From Bdellovibrionota bacterium (GTDB lineage Bacteria > Bdellovibrionota > Bdellovibrionia > Bdellovibrionales > JAMPXM01), in NCBI GenBank assembly GCA_963170185.1, contig CAUJGS010000051.1, positions 1 to 64,000 of the forward strand: a DNA stretch of 64,000 bases. Direction: 5' to 3'. The stretch's first letter is position 1. Each line of letters starts with the position of its first letter. Below the pieces are notes generated by a model that saw nothing but the letters and a program-made list of their open reading frames with translations, was not told the DNA's origin and made no database searches. The translations under genes and the position numbers were made by a program. Positions 57,729 through 64,000 of this stretch are shown one piece after another.

Positions 57729-58292
57729 ATGAAAAAAACGGTTGTTGGCCTGAGCGTGTTTTTGAGTCTGGTGTTTTCGTTTTTGATAGGTTTTTTGCCG
57801 AGAGCGTTTGCTCAAGATGTGACGAGTTCGACGATTGAACCGAAGGTCAATAGGGGTGATGTTATGGTGGGTGGAAGCCTTGGGTTTTCCTATTCCACTT
57901 ATTCCAAACTCACTTTTGAGTTGAACCCGACGGTCGAGTACTTCGTTGCGGACCGCCTTTCACTAGGTGGGACCGTGGGGCTTATGTTCTCTGAATCGTA
58001 TAACTCGTACCTTGTGGGGCCGTCGGCGACTTACTACTTTTGGAAAGAGGATCGTTTGACTGCAAATGTGGGCGCGGAGATTCGTTTCGGATATTTCGAG
58101 TACGATAACGGAGCGGGGCGGGTGACAGAGAACGCAACGACAGGCCGTTTTCGTATGGGACTCAATTACTTTCTTACCCCGGAGGTTTCTCTCGGGCCGG
58201 TGTTTACACTGGATAAAGCTTTTGGAAGCGGGCAATCGTCGACCGCGATCGATAACAGCACGTTGAAGGTGCAGTTTCAGATTCATCTTTGA
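57729..58292 (+). CDS. Outer-membrane beta-barrel-like protein
   Basis: The 187-residue product starts at ATG 57729 with TTGGAGC upstream. It has a signal peptide (VFLSLVFSFLIGFLPRAFA) and strand-rich body (VMVGGSLGFSYSTYSKLTFE, GPSATYYFWKEDRLTANVG) ending in LKVQFQIHL. An OmpA-N or OmpW-size barrel is likely. The transcript ends in the strong hairpin at 58327-58360, which also serves the convergent gene. Function unknown; about six such small barrels occur in the window. Confidence 0.7.
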   Translation: MKKTVVGLSVFLSLVFSFLIGFLPRAFAQDVTSSTIEPKVNRGDVMVGGSLGFSYSTYSKLTFELNPTVEYFVADRLSLGGTVGLMFSESYNSYLVGPSATYYFWKEDRLTANVGAEIRFGYFEYDNGAGRVTENATTGRFRMGLNYFLTPEVSLGPVFTLDKAFGSGQSSTAIDNSTLKVQFQIHL

Positions 58293-58326
58293 ATTTTGTC
58301 GTTGGGCTTTCGGCAGCGATGAAACG

Positions 58327-58360
58327 AAAAAAGCCTCATGAGTTCTCATGAGGCTTTTTT
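58327..58360. terminator. Bidirectional rho-independent terminator
   Basis: Six A, then GCCTCATGAG, TT, CTCATGAGGC and six T form a perfect 10-bp stem with A and T runs on both sides. It can end both the barrel gene to its left and the minus-strand gene to its right. Confidence 0.85.
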
Positions 58361-58381
58361 ACTGTTGATCGGCGGTCAGGA

Positions 58382-58885
58382 TCAGTGTGTGAGGCGGAAA
58401 GAGCCCCACTGAGTGTTGGAAACGTCGATCACGGTACCATCGACAACGACTGTTTGTTCCGCGACGATCGCAAAATCGACGAACTCGGTGCCTAGATCGA
58501 GATCACGGATCGTGAGTGTTGTCGTTGGGTTTGTCTCAAAGCCTTTTAGTTCGATGAATTTGTGTTTGGCCCAGTTTTCTGTTGCGACGAATAGGCGGAA
58601 GTTTGCGTAACGAAGTTCGACGGCCTGACCGTTTGGTGCGGTATAGCGGTGAACTGGCATAGATGTGTCTAGTTTCCATTGGCTACCATCGCAGATGTTG
58701 ATCGCGACTGTGAGATCTTGGCCGTCGAGAGTCGCTGTCATTGCAGTTTGAGGTGCGATCGGCTTTACGGCGTTGACTGGTGGACAGTAGGCGGCGGCTC
58801 CGTCGAAAACTTTGCCGACTTCGGCGGCCTGTGTGTTTTGAGAAACGAATAAGAAAACGAGAAGTGCTGAGAGACGCATCAACAT
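58382..58885 (-). CDS. Secreted protein of unknown function
   Basis: The 167-residue product starts MLMRLSALLVFLFVSQNTQA, a signal peptide. The body is beta-rich with conserved-looking stretches (DGQDLTVAINICDGSQWKLD, NGQAVELRYANFRLFVATEN) and two cysteines (AYCPPVNA, NICDGS). No enzyme motif is seen. A periplasmic or surface protein is likely. It ends at the shared terminator. Confidence 0.6.
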   Translation of the reverse strand: MLMRLSALLVFLFVSQNTQAAEVGKVFDGAAAYCPPVNAVKPIAPQTAMTATLDGQDLTVAINICDGSQWKLDTSMPVHRYTAPNGQAVELRYANFRLFVATENWAKHKFIELKGFETNPTTTLTIRDLDLGTEFVDFAIVAEQTVVVDGTVIDVSNTQWGSFRLTH

Positions 58886-59085
58886 TGAAGCTCCTTGGGT
58901 TTTTGGTCAAAACGGGTGGGCTCAAATGGCCAACTGGCGCAGGCTAGACTGCGCCTCACGGCAAACGCAAGACCATGTTGCAAGAGCTAGTGAATCAGAA
59001 GAGTGCAGCGCGTTACTTGCCGCGGCACTTGGTTGTAGCAGCAGGTTGCAGCGCCGCGAGTTCGATCGTGGCGCTTAATTGCCTC

Positions 59086-59562
59086 TTAAAAGAAGACCGC
59101 GAATGGATCGGTTTCTGGATTGTCCGACGCTTTTACGATGAGGGTTTTGAACTCATCTTGCGTGAGGCCATTTCCGACTTTGGTGGGTTCGGCAACAAAG
59201 AGTGCGTCAAAGGCGCGATTGGCATCCTCGGCCGTCGGACGGCGTTTTGATTTGCGCTTAGTCGTCTTGGATTCACGACTACCTGGTTTGGCCGCCAGGA
59301 TCTCGGTTTTTTGCGGACGATCGTATGAGGCGATGATGTATTGAAAGCCACCGCGAGCCTCTTCGGGGGTTACGATTCCATCGCCATTGACGTCGAGAAC
59401 TTCAAAGAGACGGTCGGCACTGCTTTCGGGGGTTTCAACCTCACCATTGGCGACCGACTTCGGGGCGACCGCACAACCTACGCCGGTGAACAAAGCGAGC
59501 GTGAGTAGGGAGATCAGCATTGCGAGACTTAAACGGAGCGGGCGTTTAGATGACGTAGACAT
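59086..59562 (-). CDS. EF-hand lipoprotein
   Basis: The 158-residue product (ATG 59562 behind AGGGGAAAC) has a lipobox ending FTGVGC at Cys30. One clear EF-hand follows, DVNGDGIVTPEE, with D-x-N-x-D-x-I-x-x-x-x-E spacing for calcium, then a second weaker helix pair (GNGLTQDEFKTLIV). Calcium-binding lipoproteins of this kind are often outer-membrane adhesion or signalling proteins, but function is unknown. About 200 bp upstream of its 3' end holds no gene on either strand that I can support. Confidence 0.75.
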   Translation of the reverse strand: MSTSSKRPLRLSLAMLISLLTLALFTGVGCAVAPKSVANGEVETPESSADRLFEVLDVNGDGIVTPEEARGGFQYIIASYDRPQKTEILAAKPGSRESKTTKRKSKRRPTAEDANRAFDALFVAEPTKVGNGLTQDEFKTLIVKASDNPETDPFAVFF

Positions 59563-59633
59563 TGTTTCCCCTGACAAACGAGAGTTTGAGGTCCGTACTG
59601 TCTCAATAATTTAGGAAGTGAGACGGTAATTGT

Positions 59634-60011
59634 CTACGAGCTTGAACGCTGCGCTTCGAGAATTTTCTGTTCGAGCTCTTCGGGGTCGATACGAAAGAGG
59701 CAGAGCAAGTGGCCGTCTTCTTGTTTGGCGTATTTGCGTGTGCGGGATTTGGAACAGTATTCGTGATGCGTGAAGAGAATTGTCTTTTCACGGCTGGCTA
59801 GTCGGCCAGACGAGGTGAAACGGCGGTAGTTTTCAATGACGTCGATTTCTACGCCACCCCGATGGTCAATGGCGGTGATGATACCAAACGATTCTTGTTC
59901 GCGGGGGAGAAACCAGCCGCGCATCACAAAGCCGACGCGATCACCAACGTGTAGTTCGTTGCCGTCGCGATCGAGGTTTTTTACTTCAAAAATTCCTTGA
60001 GCAGAACGCAC
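59634..60011 (-). CDS. Unknown cytoplasmic protein
   Basis: The 125-residue product begins MRSAQGIFEVKNLDRDGNEL and has strand-like segments (HVGDRVGFVMRGWFLPREQE, SFGIITAIDHRGGVEIDVIE), a basic centre and an acidic end (IDPEELEQKILEAQRSSS). The first part looks like an SH3-type barrel (GDRVGFVMRG, GIITAIDHRGG), which could bind protein or nucleic acid. No signal peptide is present. Function unknown; divergent from the patatin-like gene at 60104. Confidence 0.55.
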   Translation of the reverse strand: MRSAQGIFEVKNLDRDGNELHVGDRVGFVMRGWFLPREQESFGIITAIDHRGGVEIDVIENYRRFTSSGRLASREKTILFTHHEYCSKSRTRKYAKQEDGHLLCLFRIDPEELEQKILEAQRSSS

Positions 60012-60103
60012 CTTTCTTTATCGGTCTAGCTCAACGCCGACTTCAGTCGAGCGATTCAAAGTCTCTCTTTGAGACAGAGAGCCTCCATGGGCGACAATAG
60101 GGC

Positions 60104-61159
60104 ATGACGCGAATCGAGACCGAGACTCAGGGTAACCGCACAGATGGTGTTAGGCGAGTGAATTTGGCGCTACAGGGCGGCGGCTCGCATGGTGCCTTCA
60201 CATGGGGTGTGTTAGACCGGCTGCTGCAAGAGGAGCGACTGGAGTTTGAGGGCGTTTCAGGAACCTCCGCGGGTGCGGTAAACGCCCTGGTTATGGCAAC
60301 AGGCCTTGCTCGTGGCGGTCGCGAAGAGGCTCGTCGTGCCCTCGGGCAGTTTTGGATGGCGATTGCTGAGATGCATCCGCTTGCTCCAGTGAAACGACAC
60401 CCACTGGATGTCGTCTTTGGACGATTTGGGTTTGATCTGTCTTGGTCGTATCATTGGTTTGCTTCGTTTACGCACTTGGTGTCGCCGTATCAATGGAACC
60501 CGCTCAATATCAATCCGCTTCGCGATCTGATTAATAAGCACGTGGACTTTGAGAAGGTTCGCAGTTTTGAGAAGATGAAGTTCTTTGTTTCGGCGACCTC
60601 AGTTGAAACTGGAAGAATTAAGGTTTTTCAACGCCACGAAATGACGGAGTCGGCTTTGCTTGCGAGCACGGCGCTTCCGATGATGTTTCATGCGGTCGAG
60701 GTTGAGGGCGAGCACTTTTGGGACGGCGGATTTGTCGGAAACCCCGCGCTCTTTCCGTTGTTTTATGAGTGCCAATCGCAAGACATTGTGATCGTTCAGA
60801 TCAATCCACTAAAGCGTGAGGCCGTGCCAAAGTCGATTTTCGAAATTCAAGATCGCATGTCGGAGATCTCATTCAATGCGAGTCTCGCTAGCGAACTGCG
60901 AGCGGTTCACTTTGTGAATCGCCTGATTCAAAAAGGGGCTCTTAGTGATGGACGTTATCACCCCGTCTTGGTTCATATGATCGAAAGTGAAACGGAGATG
61001 CGGGGCTTGGGGTCTGCGACCAAGCTTCTGATTGAGCCAAGTTTCATCAAACATCTTTATGAGCTGGGGCATCAAGCAGCCGAATCTTGGCTGAAAGAGA
61101 ACTTTGAGGCGCTAGGCTCGCGCTCGACCGTCGACATTCGCTCGCGGTTTCTTGAATAG
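60104..61159 (+). CDS. Patatin-like phospholipase
   Basis: The 351-residue product has the patatin features. The oxyanion region is LALQGGGSHGAFTWGVL, the nucleophile lies in GVSGTSAGAVNALV (GxSxG), and the catalytic aspartate is in FWDGGFVGNPAL (DGG). These lipases cut acyl chains from phospholipids. No signal peptide is seen; in predators such enzymes may act on prey membranes, but that needs proof of export. A terminator hairpin follows the stop directly at 61166-61200. Confidence 0.9.
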   Translation: MTRIETETQGNRTDGVRRVNLALQGGGSHGAFTWGVLDRLLQEERLEFEGVSGTSAGAVNALVMATGLARGGREEARRALGQFWMAIAEMHPLAPVKRHPLDVVFGRFGFDLSWSYHWFASFTHLVSPYQWNPLNINPLRDLINKHVDFEKVRSFEKMKFFVSATSVETGRIKVFQRHEMTESALLASTALPMMFHAVEVEGEHFWDGGFVGNPALFPLFYECQSQDIVIVQINPLKREAVPKSIFEIQDRMSEISFNASLASELRAVHFVNRLIQKGALSDGRYHPVLVHMIESETEMRGLGSATKLLIEPSFIKHLYELGHQAAESWLKENFEALGSRSTVDIRSRFLE

Positions 61160-61165
61160 AAATGA

Positions 61166-61200
61166 AAAAGCCGACCTCGGGAGAGGTCGGCTTTGGTTTT
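61166..61200. terminator. Rho-independent terminator after the patatin gene
   Basis: AAGCCGACCTC (61168-61178) pairs with GAGGTCGGCTT (61183-61193) around a short loop and is followed by TGGTTTT, with an A run before the stem. It can also end the convergent L,D-transpeptidase gene. Confidence 0.8.
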
Positions 61201-61222
61201 CCGGCAAGCTACGGTGCGGGGA

Positions 61223-62716
61223 TTAGTTTCCGCCGTAGTTGTTTTGCCAGTCGTAGTGGTTGTTATTGTTATTGTTCCAACGACGGCGTGCTTCGCCTTT
61301 TACGTCGGTGTTTGTTGAAACCATGTACTCGGGAACCGGACGATCGCTGTATCCGCCGCGCTTAAGCTGCGATGGGTGGCGATAATTCACGACAGTCCCT
61401 TCGTCGACAACGAAGTGACCTTGGAAAGCGCCATTGCCGAGGCGGTAGAGGTCGCCTTCTGCGACGTCAGGAGTTTGATCGATTTCAAGTACGCCTTGTT
61501 CGATCCACTCTGACTGCGGAGTGCCTTGGCGAAGAACCACGTCGCGGTCTGCAAGTTGGTGGTTGTTCTTTTGCTGATGGCCATTTTTCGTCATGATGTA
61601 TTCCCAACGACCAGCGTTTTTTGGATACATCGCACGCGATGGATCGCGGTACGCTTCGCGAGCGTAGATCTTAACCAGCGGAGTGCCGACTGGAACAAGG
61701 CTACGGAGGTATGCGATGGACTCGTTGTCGACGCGTGTGCAGCCGTGGCTACGGATGCTTGTGAAGAGGTTTACGAGTTTGCCCCAGAAACTCTCTTTGA
61801 AGAGAATGAGATCTTTTTTATCTTTACCCCATCCGCCAGTACCGTGAGTCCATTGACCATCGGCATTTGGTCCGACGAAGGACGTGTACCAACCAAAGGC
61901 TCCACGCATGTCGCCCTCGCCGTTTGGCATATACTGTTTGTCAAACCAAGCGGTGCGGTTTCCTGGCGCTGGAACGTCTGGATAACCCGGCTTGTACCAA
62001 GCGGGATAGGTTTTGCGGCTTCCGCTGTAAACCTCGTAGAACTTCACCCAGTATTGAACTTGGAAGAAGCCAACGTGCGTGCGAGTGCCGTCTTCGTCTT
62101 CACCGTTGACAACATCAGTTTCGAAGATCATGCGGTTGACGCAGCCTTCGTTTGGCAAACAGCGCTCGTAAACACGAATTTTTTCTGTCGCGATGTTCGT
62201 AACGACGAAGAGACGGTTGGCGCGAGGTTGAACGGCTTGGCCTTTGAGTTTTGGCTCGACGGCGCGATCGGGAGCTTGAAGCGACGTCGCAACGGGGTCG
62301 ATCTTCATTGGTTCGGCGTTGAAGTATTTCGACGAGACATAGAGGTCTTGTGAAGAAGAAAGGCTAGCCGTTGTCGAGACAACGCGAACTTTCACGAACT
62401 GGTCTTTGCCAATTGGAGTTGCGTCGAGAACTTCGACCTTGTCGTTCACGCTGAGGCGTCCGGCGATGTTGTCATTGGTCGAAGTATCGGGTGATGTGCG
62501 CACACGAATCGATTCCGCCGAGATGTAGAACTGCTGAGCGGGTTTAACTTGTTCTGGCGGTACGGCACCGACTTGTTCTTCGGTGACCTCATACCCAGTG
62601 TGAGGTGCTGCCATATCCGAAGGTGTAAGTTCGTTCTTCGTACATGCAGAAGCCAATGTCGCGACTGTCAGCATAAGGACAGCGAGCTGGTTCCGTTTGA
62701 AAACACTCGATTTCAT
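61223..62716 (-). CDS. L,D-transpeptidase-family lipoprotein
   Basis: The 497-residue product starts at ATG 62716 and has a lipobox at LASAC (Cys25). A bacterial SH3-like part follows (AESIRVRTSPDTSTNDNIAG), then the YkuD catalytic region with GGWGKDKKDLILF and TSIRSHGCTRVDNESIAYLR; the cysteine in SHGCTRV is the nucleophile. L,D-transpeptidases crosslink peptidoglycan 3-3 or attach proteins to it. A long Asn/Gln-rich tail ends the protein. It is followed upstream by a second L,D-transpeptidase gene. The lipid anchor suggests it acts from the outer or inner membrane. Confidence 0.88.
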   Translation of the reverse strand: MKSSVFKRNQLAVLMLTVATLASACTKNELTPSDMAAPHTGYEVTEEQVGAVPPEQVKPAQQFYISAESIRVRTSPDTSTNDNIAGRLSVNDKVEVLDATPIGKDQFVKVRVVSTTASLSSSQDLYVSSKYFNAEPMKIDPVATSLQAPDRAVEPKLKGQAVQPRANRLFVVTNIATEKIRVYERCLPNEGCVNRMIFETDVVNGEDEDGTRTHVGFFQVQYWVKFYEVYSGSRKTYPAWYKPGYPDVPAPGNRTAWFDKQYMPNGEGDMRGAFGWYTSFVGPNADGQWTHGTGGWGKDKKDLILFKESFWGKLVNLFTSIRSHGCTRVDNESIAYLRSLVPVGTPLVKIYAREAYRDPSRAMYPKNAGRWEYIMTKNGHQQKNNHQLADRDVVLRQGTPQSEWIEQGVLEIDQTPDVAEGDLYRLGNGAFQGHFVVDEGTVVNYRHPSQLKRGGYSDRPVPEYMVSTNTDVKGEARRRWNNNNNNHYDWQNNYGGN

Positions 62717-62904
62717 GGATGGCGCTCCTAAAAGTTTAGATCTGATTCGATTCGTTTTTGACGTTCGTTCGGGACTCGGACTCGCAAACCTTGGGCCGGA
62801 CTTCGAAGCGCTCAGATCGAAATGGGTGTCTAATGAGTCGACCATTCTGAACGCTTTTCAAATGCCACGAGTAAAATCGCGCGAACATCTTGTTTGCGTG
62901 AGCC

Positions 62905-63741
62905 TTATTTCATTCCGGTTTCTTCGAGCGGTAGAATCACGATTCGTTTGGCTTTGTTCGTGGTCACGAAGCTAGCGATCTCGTCGATCTGATTGTCGCT
63001 CATTACGGCAAGACAGCCATTTGTCCAATTGAAGGTGGCATTTAAGAAGCCGAGACAGCGACCCCAGCGCGAAGGGCCGTGGATTCCGACTGCGGAGCCT
63101 GTATAGCCCTTTTCTTTTTGTTGAGCGGTTGGATAACCCACGCCAACGAATTTATAAAATCCGTCGCCTGAGCGGCGAGGGCTTGCGAGGCTGTAGACGC
63201 CGAGTGGAGTTTTTTCGTCGCCTTCTTTACGTTTTCCGGTACCGCTCCAGCCCATAGCGAAGTCGAAATCTTTAACGGTTTTTCCGTCTTTGCAGAGAAA
63301 AAGGATCTGCGAGCCCGTGTCGGCAACGACGGAAGTTCCCTGGTCGATACAGGGGTCTTGCGCGGGTAGTTTTTTGAAGACACGAAAGCGGTCTGGAACG
63401 CTAAAGAAGCAGCCGTTGTCGTCGTCCTCGGAATTGGCGTTATTTGATTTTTCGGATTTCTTGCCGTTTACGGAGTTCATGAGCTGGGTTGAGATCTTCA
63501 TGGCGCCCGGCACGTCGGGACCGTAGGCGGCGGTTCGAAGGAATCCCATAAGTCGTGTGCGCTCGCCATCGCTAAAGCCTTCGAGGCGAATTGAAGACCC
63601 GCTGGAGTCTGTGACGGCAAGCCGTGCTCCGAACGCGGTGGGGCTAAGGGCGATTGAAGTAATAGCCACGACTGTCAAATGACCAGACAATCTTGAGGCC
63701 AGTTTTAAAGTGATCTGCGTGAGAGAAGATTGAACAGTCAT
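62905..63741 (-). CDS. L,D-transpeptidase-like exported protein
   Basis: The 278-residue product starts at ATG 63741 behind AGGAG, with a signal peptide (SRLSGHLTVVAITSIALSPT). The YkuD region reads KTPLGVYSLASPR, GSAVGIHGPSRWGR and NWTNGCLAVMSD, with the catalytic cysteine in NGCLAV. An N-terminal helix pair and a spacer with acidic repeats (EKSNNANSEDDDNG) precede it. It is encoded next to the lipoprotein form, with about 190 bp between them that hold no gene. Many predatory bacteria have several such enzymes acting on their own or prey walls. Confidence 0.88.
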   Translation of the reverse strand: MTVQSSLTQITLKLASRLSGHLTVVAITSIALSPTAFGARLAVTDSSGSSIRLEGFSDGERTRLMGFLRTAAYGPDVPGAMKISTQLMNSVNGKKSEKSNNANSEDDDNGCFFSVPDRFRVFKKLPAQDPCIDQGTSVVADTGSQILFLCKDGKTVKDFDFAMGWSGTGKRKEGDEKTPLGVYSLASPRRSGDGFYKFVGVGYPTAQQKEKGYTGSAVGIHGPSRWGRCLGFLNATFNWTNGCLAVMSDNQIDEIASFVTTNKAKRIVILPLEETGMK

Positions 63742-63887
63742 GAGGCTCTCCTGGAAAGATAGTCGTACAAAGTGGGATTTTAAGGGCATTTTTCGGGCCA
63801 GATGCGCCGAGTTTGTACCGGCTTATAGACGCGACTCAGACGAAGTGTAGGTCGCTCGAACGGAACTGTCGTGAAAATGGGTTTTTA

Positions 63888-63935
63888 AATCCTTCAAAAT
63901 GAGAGCCCAAATTCGGGCTCTCGTTATGAAGGATT
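63888..63935 (-). terminator. Nested hairpin, terminator of the OmpA-like gene
   Basis: AATCCTTCA (63888-63896) pairs with TGAAGGATT (63927-63935), and inside it GAGAGCCC (63901-63908) pairs with GGGCTCTC (63915-63922). It lies just after the stop of the minus-strand gene that enters from the right, so it probably ends that transcript. Confidence 0.55.
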
Positions 63936-63968
63936 CGTTTGGTGGATTCGTTTGGATCGGAGAGAAAA

Positions 63969-64000
63969 TTATCTGTCGACCTCGAACTCCACACGCCGGT
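63969..64000 (-). CDS. Last codons of a probable OmpA-family protein
   Basis: The minus-strand frame at the window edge reads RRVEFEVDR and stops at 63969-63971. NRRVEF-type endings are typical of OmpA C-terminal peptidoglycan-binding domains. Only ten codons are visible, so the call rests on this tail and on the hairpin placed just after it. The gene continues beyond the window. Confidence 0.4.
   Translation of the reverse strand, partial: RRVEFEVDR

Noticed and set aside
58975-59250. 91-residue plus-strand frame near the EF-hand lipoprotein
   Set aside because: Half of it is antisense to the lipoprotein gene, and it has no ribosome site or motif.
1-64000. CRISPR array or insertion-sequence transposase
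   Set aside because: No regularly spaced repeats with spacers, no DDE transposase motif and no IS-type terminal repeats were seen on reading both strands.

Overview
The window looks like chromosome from a Gram-negative predatory or gliding deltaproteobacterium-like lineage, most likely Bdellovibrionota. The case rests on a TolQR/AgmX/TPR gliding-type envelope cluster, a TIGR02147/DUF4423-like regulator, Mla and Lol-type transport genes, many lipoproteins and L,D-transpeptidases. No species is assigned. GC-rich chromosomal DNA is interrupted at 6387..33844 by a roughly 27.5 kb integrative element of different composition.

Left chromosomal flank (1-6386). In order: the start of a GT9 glycosyltransferase (minus strand, runs off the window), an outer-membrane protein plus lipoprotein pair, and OsmC. 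Then comes a nitric-oxide module: truncated haemoglobin and NnrS diverge around a perfect 13-1-13 palindrome, followed by an NsrR-like Rrf2 regulator. A cysteine-rich MarR regulator and two thioredoxin-fold proteins sit beside a 7-1-7 palindrome.

Integrative and conjugative element (6387-33844). Its ends fit a large serine recombinase: an 11-bp sequence just inside the left end recurs as a perfect inverted copy just inside the right end, and each abuts the dinucleotide GG. The attachment site lies 7 bp beyond the 3' end of a tRNA-Ala(GGC) gene. From left to right it carries: an HTH/recombinase-like protein, small accessory genes, a giant secreted PKD-repeat protein ending in a LAS-type metallopeptidase signature, a minus-strand operon (XRE regulator, transmembrane DUF4423-like regulator, MFS transporter), two sigma-region-4-like proteins, and a VirB2-B3-B4-B5-B6-B8-B9-B10-D4 type IV secretion set. 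A class III nucleotidyl-cyclase-like gene is embedded between virB8 and virB9. The set ends with a glycine-zipper lipoprotein. Next are a PIN-domain gene, a replication-relaxation-like protein, a 126-bp nested palindrome that is a candidate oriT, a putative accessory protein, an XRE gene with a predicted self-overlapping promoter/operator, and the serine recombinase. VirB1, VirB11 and a classical MOB relaxase were not found.

Right chromosomal flank (33845-64000). This begins with tRNA-Ala and an outer-membrane protein. A long plus-strand envelope-motor cluster follows (TolQ-like, two TolR-like, TPR protein, AgmX/TonB-like protein, lipoprotein, beta-barrel, second TPR protein, VWA lipoprotein), then RidA and a DUF218 protein. 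An Mla-type lipid transport operon comes next; its ATPase has lost the Walker A lysine, the catalytic glutamate and the switch histidine. After a LolC/E-like permease come minus-strand DapD, an MpaA-like amidase, MurI and a membrane protein. A tRNA-Leu(TAA) is followed by a recombinase remnant and what looks like a decayed second island (SRAP protein, fragments). The end holds outer-membrane and secreted proteins, an EF-hand lipoprotein, a patatin-like phospholipase, two L,D-transpeptidases and the last codons of a probable OmpA-family gene.

All functional names come from reading motifs by eye; no database search was possible.
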